NCBI RefSeq assembly: GCF_027486195.1
Contig: NZ_JAIXPP010000059.1
Span: 78,653-142,652, forward strand
DNA length: 64,000 nucleotides
Source of the DNA: Novosphingobium sp.
GTDB taxonomy: Bacteria; Pseudomonadota; Alphaproteobacteria; Sphingomonadales; Sphingomonadaceae
Reading direction: 5' to 3'
This document shows, one piece after another, positions 1 to 10,636 of the stretch. The translations under genes and the position numbers were made by a program. Each line of letters opens with the position of its first letter. Within the stretch, counting starts at the first letter, position 1. Below the pieces are notes generated by a model, which was not told the DNA's origin, did no database searches, and saw nothing but the letters and a program-made list of their open reading frames with translations.

Positions 1-267
1 CCAAAGGGAACATTTTATGCCTATGCCAGTTGCAGTGACCTGATCGGCGCAAGAACACTGAGCGGCGACATCATTGATTCGGATAGGGATTTTGCGGACT
101 ATCTTCTAGACTATGGCGTAGCGGTGGTTCCAGGCTCCTGCTTCGGCCTCGCGCCATATGTCCGTATCTCGTTCGCCTCCTCCACGGCCGAGCTCGACGA
201 AGCGTTCGAGAGGATGCGGATCGCCTGTTCGGATCTTGCTTATGTCGATGCTTCGAAGGTGTGGTGA
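1..267 (+). CDS. Aminotransferase class I/II, C-terminal end (partial)
   Basis: The frame is open from the first base and encodes the last 88 residues of a protein whose start lies outside the window. The segment VVPGSCFGLAPYVRISFA (residues 42-59 of the visible part) matches the C-terminal domain of PLP-dependent class I/II aminotransferases of the aspartate aminotransferase type; the Arg in YVRISFA is the usual substrate alpha-carboxylate ligand. The Lys that binds PLP lies outside the window, so substrate cannot be assigned. An acyl-CoA synthetase follows 145 bp downstream on the same strand. Base composition is less GC-rich than the chromosomal backbone further right, which fits an accessory segment. 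Confidence 0.8.
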   Translation, partial: PKGTFYAYASCSDLIGARTLSGDIIDSDRDFADYLLDYGVAVVPGSCFGLAPYVRISFASSTAELDEAFERMRIACSDLAYVDASKVW

Positions 268-412
268 CCAAGCCGCAGCGACGACGAAGGCGCGTCGTTC
301 GATTGTCTGTAGACAGGAAGGGGATGGCATCAAAGCTGTGCCGCAGGCTCACAAATCGCAGAATCAATTGAACTTGAAAATATAGAAGCCAGAGAGTTTG
401 GAGGCAAAATAA

Positions 413-2047
413 ATGCCGTTGCGTTACGCTGAAAAGGCGCCAGAGGCCTATCATGCCCCGCTTACGATCCGTCACTTGATGAACACAGCCTTGATCACAT
501 CGGCTGATCGGGAAATCGTTTACAGAGACAAGCACACCTACAGCTATCGGATATTCGCCGAGCGGATCGGGCGGCTTGCATCCTCGCTCTCGCAACTCGG
601 TTGCGAGCAGGGAATGACAGTCGCAGTGTTGGACTGGGACAGTCATCGTTACCTCGAGGCCTATTTTGCAATCCCTATGATGGGGGCCGTCTTGCAGACG
701 GTGAATATCCGAATGCCGACACCGCAGGTCGCCTACACACTGCAACATGCGCGGGCCGAGATATTGCTCGTCCATTTCGATTTTTTCCCGATCGTCGAAG
801 AAATCTTACCCTCGCTCACCGATGTGAAGGCCGTGGTCGCAATTATGGACGGTGAGGTCGGGCCGCTACCGCCCTTCGCAATCGGCGAGTATGAAGTGTT
901 GTCAGCAGCCGCTTCCCCCGATTTCCCGTTCGAGGACTTCGACGAGAATGCGATCGCAACGACATTTTACACTACGGGAACCACAGGAGCACCTAAGGGT
1001 GTGTGCTTTTCCCATCGCCAGATCGTTCTGCACACCTTAGCTACGACAGGCCCCTTTGGCGGGGGCGATCAAGTGGACAGTATCGGGGTCGGCGACATCT
1101 ACATGCCCTTGACGCCCATGTTCCATGTTCATGCCTGGGGCTTGCCTTACATCGCGACGATGCTTGGACTGAAGCAAGTCTATCCCGGTCGCTATGATCC
1201 CGACCTTCTTTGCGCCCTGCGTCGCGAACATCACGTAACCTACTCTCACTGCGTTCCGACAGTCTTGCAGATGGTCCTGCAGGCGGCGGAAGCGAATGGA
1301 ACCGATCTTGAAGGATGGAAGATCACCATCGGCGGTTCTGCGCTGAGCAGGACGTTGTGCGCCGATGCCCGGCGTCATGGCATTAAAATACATGCCGGTT
1401 ACGGCATGTCAGAAACTGCGCCGACAGTCTGCATCACGCACCTCCGAGGTGACGAGGGAGGCGATGAGGGCCAAATCGTCGATACGCTGATCGCATCGGG
1501 CGTTCCCATCCCGCTCGTGCAGGCCCGTATTGTCGATGAATCTATGAACGCGCTGCCGCAAGACGGCGCGACCCGCGGAGAATTGGTCCTGCGAGCGCCT
1601 TGGCTAACGCCATGCTATACTGGTGACACTTCCGCTTCGGACGCCCTCTGGCGAGGCGGCTGGTTACATACCCAGGACATCGCGACAATTGACAAGCAAG
1701 GTTATATCCGCATCCGTGACCGACTGAAAGATGTCATCAAGACCGGCGGCGAATGGATCGATTCAATCCATCTCGAAGATTTGCTTGCACTTGCCGAAGG
1801 CGTGGCCCAAGTGGCCGTTATCGCGGTGGCGGACGCGAAGTGGGGTGAGCGACCGCTCGCGGTCATCGTTCCAAAACCTCAAGCTCAGCCGGACATCGAG
1901 ACCCTAAATGCCCCGGTTGCGGCGGCAATCGCGGCAGGCCTTATTACGCGCTACGCGCGTCTCGATCGATTTGAACTGGTAAATGAGCTTCCGCGCACCA
2001 GTGTCGGGAAGATCGATAAGAAGGCATTGCGCGCACGCTATGCCTAG
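413..2047 (+). CDS. AMP-dependent fatty acyl-CoA synthetase (AlkK-like)
   Basis: Member of the ANL (acyl-CoA synthetase/luciferase) superfamily, which activates a carboxylic acid to its acyl-AMP and then to the CoA thioester. Seen: the P-loop-like YTTGTTGAPKG at about residues 186-196, FHVHAWG near 238, GYGMSETAP near 332, the GGEW hinge near 445, and the C-terminal catalytic Lys in TSVGKIDKK near 536. The length of 544 aa is normal. The FHVHAWGLPY region resembles the medium/long-chain AlkK group, so a fatty or aromatic acid is likely, but the substrate is inference. A GGAGG ribosome site lies about 10 bp before the ATG. The partial aminotransferase upstream may be cotranscribed. Codon use is lower in GC than in the core genes. 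Confidence 0.88.
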   Translation: MPLRYAEKAPEAYHAPLTIRHLMNTALITSADREIVYRDKHTYSYRIFAERIGRLASSLSQLGCEQGMTVAVLDWDSHRYLEAYFAIPMMGAVLQTVNIRMPTPQVAYTLQHARAEILLVHFDFFPIVEEILPSLTDVKAVVAIMDGEVGPLPPFAIGEYEVLSAAASPDFPFEDFDENAIATTFYTTGTTGAPKGVCFSHRQIVLHTLATTGPFGGGDQVDSIGVGDIYMPLTPMFHVHAWGLPYIATMLGLKQVYPGRYDPDLLCALRREHHVTYSHCVPTVLQMVLQAAEANGTDLEGWKITIGGSALSRTLCADARRHGIKIHAGYGMSETAPTVCITHLRGDEGGDEGQIVDTLIASGVPIPLVQARIVDESMNALPQDGATRGELVLRAPWLTPCYTGDTSASDALWRGGWLHTQDIATIDKQGYIRIRDRLKDVIKTGGEWIDSIHLEDLLALAEGVAQVAVIAVADAKWGERPLAVIVPKPQAQPDIETLNAPVAAAIAAGLITRYARLDRFELVNELPRTSVGKIDKKALRARYA

Positions 2048-2229
2048 ATTTTGCGTGATCGTCGCGCGCGTCACGTCACCCCGCCGAGCCTTGCCACGCG
2101 ATGCAGGCTATCTGATCAAGGCCGGATGCGAATTTGCCCCAGACAAGCGCATCAGCCCTTCGCAAGAGTAGCGGCTACGCAGTTTTGACCAGATTGGGAG
2201 AAGTGGTGTTGTGAGCATCGCATATTATA

Positions 2230-3281
2230 GAGCGGTTTCCACACGTTCTGAATCGATTGGGATTCCCTTTGCGGGCTCGTTGTGATTCAGACTTCCTGCT
2301 GGTGACAGGAGGCCAGCATGGATGGCACGAACGCTTTCACAGGATCTTCGGGACAGGGTTGTCGCAGCGATTGATGGCGGCCTGAGTTGTCACGCGGCGG
2401 CGGCTCGCTTTGGGGTCAGCGTTTCGAGCGCGATCCGCTGGCGGCAACGTGCGCTGGCGCATGGTCAGGCTGTTGCAAAGCCGCGCGGTGGTGACCGGCA
2501 TTCAGGCAAGATCGAAGCACAAGGTGGCTTCATCCGGGAGTTGATTGCCGAGCAGGGCGACATAACCCTGGTTGAGGTTCAGGCGCGGCTGATCGAGCGC
2601 GGCGCGCTGGTCGGGATCGGCACGGTTCATCGGTTCTTCGTGCGTCATGGGATCACGCGCAAAAAAAGACCGGGCACGCGGTCGAGCAGGACCGCCCCGA
2701 CGTCCTGAGACAGCGCCAGCACTGGTTCGACGGTCAGATCGACCTCGAACCCGAACGCCTCGTCTTCATCGACGAGACTTGGACCGCCACCAACATGACC
2801 CGCAGTCACGGGCGCTGCCGGAAGGGCGAGCGGCTGCGGATGGGCTTCCCGCATGGCCACCGCAAGACCACCACGCTGGTGGCAGGCCTGCGCATGACCG
2901 GCATGGTCGCGCCGATGGTGCTGGACGGGCCGATCAACGGCGACTGGTTCGAAGCCTATGTGGCGCAAGTTCTGGTGCCTGAGCTTCGCCCCGGCGACGT
3001 GGTCATCATGGACAACCTCTCGAGCCACAAACGGGCCGCTGTGAAGGAAAGGATCGAAGCGGCCGGCGCGACCATGCGCTTCCTTCCGCCATACAGCCCC
3101 GACTTCAACCCGATTGAGAAGGCCTTCTCCCGGCTCAAGGCAATGCTCCGCAAAGTGGGCGAGCGAACCGTCAGCGGGTTGTGGGACCTGATCGGCAGGC
3201 TCGTCGACATCTTCCAGCCAGACGAATGCGCCAACTACTTCAAATCATGCGGCTATGAACCGGAATGAACGGAAACCGCTC
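2230..3281 (+). mobile_element. IS630-family insertion sequence, complete
   Basis: The element is bounded by perfect 11-bp inverted repeats, GAGCGGTTTCC at the left and GGAAACCGCTC at the right, and is flanked on both sides by TA (2228-2229 and 3282-3283), the target duplication typical of the IS630/Tc1 group. It encodes one transposase in two overlapping frames. It sits directly against the surviving part of an IS3-type element. The 180 bp to its left, back to the acyl-CoA synthetase stop, show no recognisable gene and do not look like the missing IS3 left end. Confidence 0.92.
2322..3268 (+). CDS. IS630-family transposase, two frames joined by -1 frameshift
   Basis: DDE transposase. The first frame (2322-2708) gives an N-terminal helix-turn-helix ([11 protein letters not shown]..., then [15 protein letters not shown]). 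The catalytic domain is in the -1 frame and ends at 3268. The frames overlap at a run of seven A followed by G (2661-2668), a classic slippery site; slipping -1 there restores the usual IS630 sequence [14 protein letters not shown]. In the joined product all three acidic residues are present: D in FIDETW, D in VIMDNLSSH and E in FNPIEKAF. Programmed frameshifting is therefore more likely than a dead gene, although a simple mutation in the A run cannot be excluded. Confidence 0.85.
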
Positions 3282-3283
3282 TA

Positions 3284-3406
3284 GAGGTATCCGAAGCCCG
3301 GCGGCTACGGGATCTCGAGAGCGAGAACGCCAAGCTCAAGCGGCTTCTGGCCGATGCGATGTTGGACCAGGCTGCGTTGAAGGATCTTCTGGCAAAAAAG
3401 TTCTAA
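3284..3406 (+). pseudogene. IS3-family orfA, 3' remnant
   Basis: The frame reads [12 protein letters not shown] and continues to LLAKKF before the TAA. This is the leucine-zipper end of an IS3 (IS407/IS51-like) orfA protein. The first half, with the helix-turn-helix and the start codon, is missing; the fragment begins exactly at the TA flank of the IS630 element. The stop is preceded by a slippery AAAAAAG (3394-3400) used in this family to make the OrfAB fusion by -1 frameshifting. Confidence 0.85.
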
Positions 3407-4311
3407 CGCCCGCCGCGAAGCGGGAAGCTGTTGTTCATCTCCAAGCGTGCCACGGGATGAGCGAACGGCGGGCGTGCCGTGTCATTGATGCTGATCGCAA
3501 GAGCGTACGCTACCGTTCCACACGGGACGATGATGCCGATCTGCGCGAGAAGCTGCGCGGGTTGGCCAACCAGCGTCGCCGGTTCGGCTATCGCCGTTTG
3601 CACATCCTGCTGCGCCGGGAGGGCGTGATGATCAACCGGAAGAAGACCCAGCGGCTCTACAAGGAGGAAGGTCTGGCAGTGAGGCGGCGACGCAGCCGCA
3701 GGCGGGCTGTCGGGACCAGGGCGCGAGCTCCAGTGCTTGCTATGCCGAACCAGCGCTGGAGCCTCGACTTTGTTCATGACCAGATGGCGTCAGGAAGGCG
3801 GTTCCGGGTGTTCAATGTGGTCGATGACGTGACCAGGGAGTGCCTGGCGGCGGTGCCGGACACCTCGATCTCCGGGCACCGTGTCGTGCGCGAGCTGACC
3901 CAGCTGATCACCCAGCGGGGCAAACCGGGCATGATCGTAAGCGACAATGGCACCGAGCTCACCAGCAATGCCGTTCTGGCATGGTGCGGTCAGATCGGCG
4001 TGGAGTGGCATTACATCGCTCCGGGCAAACCGATGCAGAACGGCTACGTCGAGAGCTTCAATGGCCCCATGCGCGATGAGCTTCTCAATGAGACCCTGTT
4101 CATGAGCCTTGCCCATGCAAAGGTCGAGATCGCTGCCTGGGTCGAGGATTACAACCGGGAAAGACCACACTCGTCCATCGGCTACGTGACCCCGGCGGCG
4201 TTCGCTGCTGAATTGGATAAGCAATGGCCCGCTTCGCTACGCCCTACGGGCTCCGCTACGCAGCCCATTGCTTCAACCGCGCTGATGCGCAAAACAACCG
4301 TCCGACTCTAA
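3400..4311 (+). CDS. IS3-family transposase OrfB
   Basis: Integrase-type catalytic subunit of an IS3 transposase. The family N-terminal helical region ([20 protein letters not shown]) is followed by the rve core with the DDE triad: D in [11 protein letters not shown] in IVSDNGTEL and E in [17 protein letters not shown]. It lies in the -1 frame relative to the orfA remnant, so the start given marks the codon after the slip at AAAAAAG. Without orfA's DNA-binding half the product is probably not active. The C-terminal tail (about 30 residues after [10 protein letters not shown]) is longer than needed for the fold. Confidence 0.88.
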   Translation, partial: VLTPAAKREAVVHLQACHGMSERRACRVIDADRKSVRYRSTRDDDADLREKLRGLANQRRRFGYRRLHILLRREGVMINRKKTQRLYKEEGLAVRRRRSRRRAVGTRARAPVLAMPNQRWSLDFVHDQMASGRRFRVFNVVDDVTRECLAAVPDTSISGHRVVRELTQLITQRGKPGMIVSDNGTELTSNAVLAWCGQIGVEWHYIAPGKPMQNGYVESFNGPMRDELLNETLFMSLAHAKVEIAAWVEDYNRERPHSSIGYVTPAAFAAELDKQWPASLRPTGSATQPIASTALMRKTTVRL

Positions 4312-4440
4312 TCCGACCTGGCGGAAAGCTGGGGGTCACGTCACGTTGTCGGAGCTACCTAGAAAGCTACCTAAAGGATCAAAGAGACCAGGACGCGGCC
4401 TGATCGTCCAGATTTAAATAATTCATTTATATGGAAAATT

Positions 4441-4517
<77 letters not shown>

Positions 4518-4594
4518 CACCGTACCGCTTCCGGTAACCGGGAGCTGCCCAATTAGCGATTTCTGCCGCCCTGCCAAGCCCCAAATTCGAAAAA

Positions 4595-5710
4595 TTATCG
4601 CAAGGCTCCGCGCGGCGTGCGCGACCAGCGGTCTACGGCCATCAAAGTGCCGATGCAGAGCATGTTGGTCATCATCGAGGAGCCGCCGTGGCTGACGAAG
4701 GGCAGGGGGATGCCCACCACCGGCGCAAGGCCCATGACCATCATCAGGTTGATGCACACGTAGAAAAAGATCGTCGTCACCATGCCCGCCGCAAGCAGGC
4801 GCGAGAAGCGGTCCGGCGCGCGCAGGGCTACGCCGAGGCCCCAGCGCAGCACCAGCGCGAAGACGATGAGGACGAAGAAGCCGCCGATCATGCCCCACTC
4901 CTCCGCCATCGTGGCGAAGACGAAGTCGGTGTGCGCTTCGGGCAGATAATCGAGGTGGCTTTGCGAGCCCTGGCCGAAGCCCTTGCCGAACAGGCCGCCC
5001 GAGCCGATCGCGATCTTTGACTGGGTGATGTGATAGCCTGAACCCAGCGGATCGCTTTCGGGATCGAGGAACACCAGCACGCGCTTCCGCTGATAATCGT
5101 GCAGCACCGTGAAGAACGCCAGCGGCGCGGCGACCGCGATGGCTGCCCCTCCGCTGATGAACAGCCACAAGGGCAGCCCGGCGAGGAACATGATCACCAC
5201 CGCGCCAAAGCTGATCGCAAGGCCGGTGCCGAGATCGGGCTGGAGCATGACGAGCCCCGCCGGCAGGCCCAGCAGCACCACCGCCGGCGCGATCGCCCGC
5301 CAGGTGCGGATTTCGGAAGGCGGGAGCACGCTGTAGAACCACGCGAGGACCAGCACGATGCACGGCTTCATCAGTTCCGAAGGCTGGAGCTGCATGAAAC
5401 CCAGATTGAGCCACCGCTGGCTGCCCCCGCTGACCCGGCCGAGCAGCTCGACCAGCACCAGCAGCACGCAGAGCAAGGCATAGGACGGCAGCGCCGCATT
5501 CTTGAACCACGCGGACGGAATGCGAGAGACGACCATCGCCATGCCTAGGAACACCACGAAGCGCACCACGTGGAGCAGCGCCCAGGGCATCAGGTGCCCG
5601 CCTGCCGCAGAATAGAGCACCGCGCCGCCGAAGGTGACGAGCGCGCAGAGCGGCAGAATCACGCCCCATGGCTGGCGGGCGATGAATGCGGGGATATAGG
5701 CGCGCTGCAT
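4595..5710 (-). CDS. rodA: Rod shape-determining peptidoglycan polymerase RodA
   Basis: SEDS-family glycosyltransferase that polymerises lateral-wall glycan strands from lipid II together with PBP2. Seen: about ten hydrophobic helices over 371 aa, the conserved LQPSELMKP near residue 132, LQPDLGTGLAI near 178, and the C-terminal PFVSHGGSSM signature near 344. It is the last gene of the mreB-mreC-mreD-mrdA-rodA series and starts 3 bp after the mrdA stop, so it is almost certainly cotranscribed. Acts in the inner membrane. Length and motifs are normal. Confidence 0.97.
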   Translation of the reverse strand: MQRAYIPAFIARQPWGVILPLCALVTFGGAVLYSAAGGHLMPWALLHVVRFVVFLGMAMVVSRIPSAWFKNAALPSYALLCVLLVLVELLGRVSGGSQRWLNLGFMQLQPSELMKPCIVLVLAWFYSVLPPSEIRTWRAIAPAVVLLGLPAGLVMLQPDLGTGLAISFGAVVIMFLAGLPLWLFISGGAAIAVAAPLAFFTVLHDYQRKRVLVFLDPESDPLGSGYHITQSKIAIGSGGLFGKGFGQGSQSHLDYLPEAHTDFVFATMAEEWGMIGGFFVLIVFALVLRWGLGVALRAPDRFSRLLAAGMVTTIFFYVCINLMMVMGLAPVVGIPLPFVSHGGSSMMTNMLCIGTLMAVDRWSRTPRGALR

Positions 5711-5713
5711 GCC

Positions 5714-7843
5714 CTAGGCTCCCGGTGCCGGCGCGGCGGGCGCGGCGGTGGCGGCAGGAGTAGGCGCGGCTGCGGGCGCGGTCAGATCGGCCGGGGCAGG
5801 GGAGGTTTCGGGTTCGGGCGCGGGCGGTGCCGCATCGGTTTGCGCGGCGGTCGGTTCGGCGATGGGGGTGTTGTCGGCTGCGACTGCCTCGGCCGCCTGC
5901 GCCTCGTCCGGCGCCGCTGGTGCGCTCGCACCGAACCGGGCGGCATAGGCGTTATACTTGGCGGCCATGCGCTGCTGCACGTTGCCGCCCCATTCCTTCT
6001 CGTAGCCTTCGAGCACTTCCATCGCCTTGGCGCGGTCGAACAGGAAGGTCATCACGTCGCGTGCGATGGGGTAGGCCGCGCCCGATCCGCCGCCATGCTC
6101 GATGGCGACAGCGCAGGCATAGCGCGGCTTGTCGAACGGCGCGAAGCAGATGAAGTGGCCGTGGTCGCGGTGTTTCCACAGGCCGCCCTTGCCATTGCCG
6201 ATATTGAGCCCGACGACCTGTGCGGTGCCGGTCTTGCCGGCCATCTGCACACCTTCCACCGGCAGCCGCGCCTTGCCCGCCGTGCCGCGCCCGTTGACGA
6301 CCTCGTTCATCGCGGCGTGGATCAGATCGAGGTGATCCTGCCGGATGCCGAGCGAGGGCGCCTGCGGGGCGTGGTGGTCCATCAGGAGGCGCGGGGTGAG
6401 CTGCAGGCCGGACGCAAGGCGCGAGGCCATCACCGCCTGCTGCAGCGGATTGACCAGCATGTAGCCTTGGCCGATCGTGGCGTTCACGGTGTCATAGATC
6501 GCCCATTCCTTGCCATACTTGCGCTGCTTCCACGCTGGATCGGGCACCGTGCCATAGGATTGGCCGGGATAGGGCATGGGGAATTCCTGCCCCAGCCCCA
6601 GCCGCCGCGCCATCGCGGCGATCTTGTCCATCCCGATCTGCTGGGCAAAGTGATAGAAGTAGACGTCGCACGACTGGTAGATGCCCTTCGACATGTTGGT
6701 CGTGCCATGCCCCCGGTGGTTCCAGCAGTGGAACACGCGGTTCCCCACGCGCAGCCCCCCCGCGCAGCCGACGCTCGCTTCGGGATCGAGCCCGGCTTCA
6801 AGGAAGGAGAGTGCGACCATCGGCTTTACCGTGGAGCCCGGCGGATAGAGCCCGCGGAGCACCTTGTTGCGCAAGGGTACGTGATCGTCTTCGGCCAGCA
6901 TCTTCCATTCGATGCGGCCGATGCCATCGGCAAAGCTGTTGGGATCGAAGCTGGGCATCGAGACCATCGCGAGCACGTCGCCGCTCGCGCAGTCCATCAC
7001 CACGACCGAGCCGGATTCAAGCCCGATCCGCCGCGCAGCATAGTCTTGAAGGCCCGCATCGATAGTGAGCTGGATCGGCTTTCCGGGCACGTCCTCGCGC
7101 GTGCCGAGATCGCGCACCACGCGCCCGCCTGCCGTCGCCTCCACCCGCCGCGCACCAGGAACGCCGCGCAGGCGCTCCTCGAAGTGCTTTTCCAGGCCAT
7201 CCTTGCCGATCTTGAAGCCCGGCGTGATCAGCAGCGGATTACGCTCCTTCTCGTAGTCTTCCGCCGAAGCCGGGCCGACATAACCGACGAGATGGCCCAC
7301 CGCCGCGCCGGTGGGATAATAGCGCGAGAAGCCGCGCTGCGGGATCACGCCGGGGAGTTCGGGGAGGCGCACGCTGACCGCGGCGAATTTGTCCCAATCG
7401 AGGTTGGAGGCCACTTCGACTGGCTGGAAGCCGCGCGCCTTCTTCAGCTTGTCCTTGATATCGCTGACCCGGTCTGCAGTCAGGCCGAGAAGCTTTGACA
7501 GCGTGGCCATTGTCGCATCGGCATCGACGACACGGTCGGGCACGAGATCGACGCGAAAGTCTGCGCGGTTGGCCGCAAGCGCCGCGCCGGTGCGATCGAT
7601 CACCCAGCCGCGCCGGGGCGGGATCAGCGTGAGATTGACTCGGTTGCTTTCCGACGCCGCGCGGTACTTGGCGTTTTCCGCCACGGCGAGCCAGGTGAGC
7701 CGCCCGGCGAGCAGGAGGCCGACGCTTGCCTGCGCCATGCCCAGCACAAAGGTCCGCCGCTCAAAGGAATGGGTGAGCTGCGCTCCGGTGACCGGCAGGG
7801 GCTTTGTTTGCTTGGACCAGGGCCATGTCCATGTCTGGCGCAT
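5714..7843 (-). CDS. mrdA: Penicillin-binding protein 2 (elongasome transpeptidase)
   Basis: Class B PBP that cross-links side-wall peptidoglycan. It has one N-terminal membrane anchor (about residues 31-53), a dimerisation domain, and a transpeptidase domain with all three active-site motifs: STVK at 337-340 (catalytic Ser), SCD at 391-393 and KTGT at 537-540. The length is 709 aa; the last 75 or so residues form an Ala/Pro/Glu-rich disordered periplasmic tail (EAQAAEAVAADNTP... to APGA) not needed for catalysis and likely lineage-specific. It lies between mreD (gap 4 bp) and rodA (gap 3 bp). Confidence 0.97.
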   Translation of the reverse strand: MRQTWTWPWSKQTKPLPVTGAQLTHSFERRTFVLGMAQASVGLLLAGRLTWLAVAENAKYRAASESNRVNLTLIPPRRGWVIDRTGAALAANRADFRVDLVPDRVVDADATMATLSKLLGLTADRVSDIKDKLKKARGFQPVEVASNLDWDKFAAVSVRLPELPGVIPQRGFSRYYPTGAAVGHLVGYVGPASAEDYEKERNPLLITPGFKIGKDGLEKHFEERLRGVPGARRVEATAGGRVVRDLGTREDVPGKPIQLTIDAGLQDYAARRIGLESGSVVVMDCASGDVLAMVSMPSFDPNSFADGIGRIEWKMLAEDDHVPLRNKVLRGLYPPGSTVKPMVALSFLEAGLDPEASVGCAGGLRVGNRVFHCWNHRGHGTTNMSKGIYQSCDVYFYHFAQQIGMDKIAAMARRLGLGQEFPMPYPGQSYGTVPDPAWKQRKYGKEWAIYDTVNATIGQGYMLVNPLQQAVMASRLASGLQLTPRLLMDHHAPQAPSLGIRQDHLDLIHAAMNEVVNGRGTAGKARLPVEGVQMAGKTGTAQVVGLNIGNGKGGLWKHRDHGHFICFAPFDKPRYACAVAIEHGGGSGAAYPIARDVMTFLFDRAKAMEVLEGYEKEWGGNVQQRMAAKYNAYAARFGASAPAAPDEAQAAEAVAADNTPIAEPTAAQTDAAPPAPEPETSPAPADLTAPAAAPTPAATAAPAAPAPGA

Positions 7844-7847
7844 CGCA

Positions 7848-8420
7848 TCAAACCGAGCGCAAGGGGAGCAGGCGGATGCGATCGAGCAGCGCGACGAGCC
7901 GGGTTACCAGCGGATAGAGCGCGAGCGTCACGAGCAGTTGCGGGCCGATCACGAGCGGCAGCGGATAGGCGGCGGCAAGGCCTGCGATGCCCGCGCAAAG
8001 CACGAGATAGGCGATCATCATCAGGCAGGCCACAGCCCAATCCTGCACGAAGCTGCGCCACAACAGGCGGTTGTCGATCGTGTCCATCACCAGCATCGCG
8101 GCGGACCATAGCACGATCGCGCAGCCGAAGGGCTGCCCGCTGTAAAGATCATCGAACGCACCAAGCGGGAGGCCTGCCCAAAGCGGCAGGAGGCTGGGGC
8201 GGAGCATGCGCCAGGCGAGGAACACCATGAACGCCAGCGGCGGCACCAGCGGCGCGGACGCGATGACCGGCGAGAACGCGGCCAGCGACGCCAGCATGAC
8301 CGAAATCCACGGTAGGCCGGAGGCGAGCAGCGGGGAGGGCGCCCGGTTGATCCGCTGGGGGACGATGTCCTCCGGTCGCATCGGCAGGCTCGGCAGATCG
8401 GGCAGGCGCGGGAACGGCAT
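7848..8420 (-). CDS. mreD: Rod shape-determining protein MreD
   Basis: Small integral membrane protein of the elongasome. The 190 aa have five to six hydrophobic stretches and a cytosolic N-terminus with PQRINRAPSPLLA. Sequence conservation in this family is low; the call rests on size, hydrophobicity, the LPLGAFDDLYSGQPFG segment near residue 106 that is typical of MreD, and position between mreC and mrdA. Its ATG overlaps the mreC TGA (ATGA), indicating translational coupling. Confidence 0.93.
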   Translation of the reverse strand: MPFPRLPDLPSLPMRPEDIVPQRINRAPSPLLASGLPWISVMLASLAAFSPVIASAPLVPPLAFMVFLAWRMLRPSLLPLWAGLPLGAFDDLYSGQPFGCAIVLWSAAMLVMDTIDNRLLWRSFVQDWAVACLMMIAYLVLCAGIAGLAAAYPLPLVIGPQLLVTLALYPLVTRLVALLDRIRLLPLRSV

Positions 8421-9340
8421 CAGGTGCCGCCTCCGGCTTCGCTGGGCTCGGGCGCAGGCCCGGCGGCCTGCTGGCTGGCCCCGAGCGCGGTGATGGCTGC
8501 TGGCTGGAACACCGGCAGGACAACCACGAAATCGGCATCGGCTGGATCGCTGGCGAGGTGGCCCACGCCGCCATCGTGCAGCACCTCGGTGACCACCGCG
8601 ACAGGAATGCCCGGCGGATAGAGCCCGCCCGAGCCTGAGGTCACGAAGACATCGCCGAGCTTGAGCGGATTGACCCCCATGTTGAGCAGGCGGATGGCGA
8701 TGCGCCCGTCGGACTTGCCTTCGACAAATGCGGGCAGGCCATCGCGCGCGCGGCGGACGGGGACAACGTTTTCGGGGTCGGTCACCAGCAGCACGCGCGC
8801 GGTGCCAGGGCCGGTCTCGATCACGCGGCCGATGAGGCCGGCGGCCGAGCGCACCGGCTGGCCCGGGCGCACCCCTTGCGAGGAGCCTGCGGAAAGCACC
8901 GCAAAGCGGCGCGCGCTGGCCGATGTCGAGCCGATCAGGCGCGCGGCGGCCACCGGCTTGACCGCCGGATCGACAATGCCGAGCAGCGCCTTCAGCCGCC
9001 GGTTCTCGCCTTCCAGCGCCTGCATGGTGAGGGCATTGGCGCGCGCGGCGGCGACTTCACGGGAAAGTGCCGCGTTCTGGCGGCCAGCCTGGAAATAGGC
9101 GCCGATGGCCGCGATCACGCTCTGGCCCGCCGCCCGGGTCTCCGCGCCGGCCTCACCGGCGGGACGCGCGATCTCGCTTGCCGCGCCGCGCACCGAGCTG
9201 AACGCGGACGGGTTGACGATGCTCACGATCAGGAGCGCCGCGCCCGCAAGGAAACCGGCCACGGCGATGACGTAGCCGGTGAAGATCCCGTATTGCGCCC
9301 TGCGCGAAAAGCCCGGGCGCCGGTCCGCAGGCCGCGCCAT
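8420..9340 (-). CDS. mreC: Rod shape-determining protein MreC
   Basis: Periplasmic scaffold that links MreB/MreD to PBP2. After a short basic N-terminus there is a single membrane helix (about residues 19-44), a coiled coil (around LTMQALEGENRRLKALLGI) and the two beta-barrel domains of MreC, with VDPAVKPVAAARLIG and SAAGLIGRVIETGPGTARV. The C-terminus is Ala/Pro/Glu-rich. 306 aa is normal. It follows mreB after about 58 bp and overlaps mreD. Confidence 0.95.
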   Translation of the reverse strand: MARPADRRPGFSRRAQYGIFTGYVIAVAGFLAGAALLIVSIVNPSAFSSVRGAASEIARPAGEAGAETRAAGQSVIAAIGAYFQAGRQNAALSREVAAARANALTMQALEGENRRLKALLGIVDPAVKPVAAARLIGSTSASARRFAVLSAGSSQGVRPGQPVRSAAGLIGRVIETGPGTARVLLVTDPENVVPVRRARDGLPAFVEGKSDGRIAIRLLNMGVNPLKLGDVFVTSGSGGLYPPGIPVAVVTEVLHDGGVGHLASDPADADFVVVLPVFQPAAITALGASQQAAGPAPEPSEAGGGT

Positions 9341-9398
9341 CCAGCTACCTTTCCTTATGCGAACCCAAAGCGATGTGGCCGCATGCCATCGAGCGGCC

Positions 9399-10619
<1,221 letters not shown>

Positions 10620-10636
10620 CTAGGCTGCCCCGATCC

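Larger units (their letters stand above)
3284..4338 (+). mobile_element. IS3-family (IS407/IS51-like) element, left end missing
   Basis: Contains the orfA tail, complete orfB and a right-end sequence (GGAAAGCTGGGGGTCA, ending near 4338) that resembles the terminal repeat of the IS407 group. No matching TGACCCCCAGC left end occurs upstream, and the sequence across the IS630 element is not continuous with orfA. The arrangement fits IS630 transposition into, or a deletion next to, an older IS3 copy. Confidence 0.75.

Noticed and set aside
2647..2708. Transposase stop in the IS630 element read as a dead gene
   Set aside because: A seven-A slippery run sits exactly at the frame overlap and the joined product has the complete DDE set.
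5570..7498. Open frame of 642 codons on the plus strand opposite rodA/mrdA
   Set aside because: Shadow of a GC-rich gene: rich in Arg, Gly and His with no domain, while the minus-strand frame is a clear PBP2.
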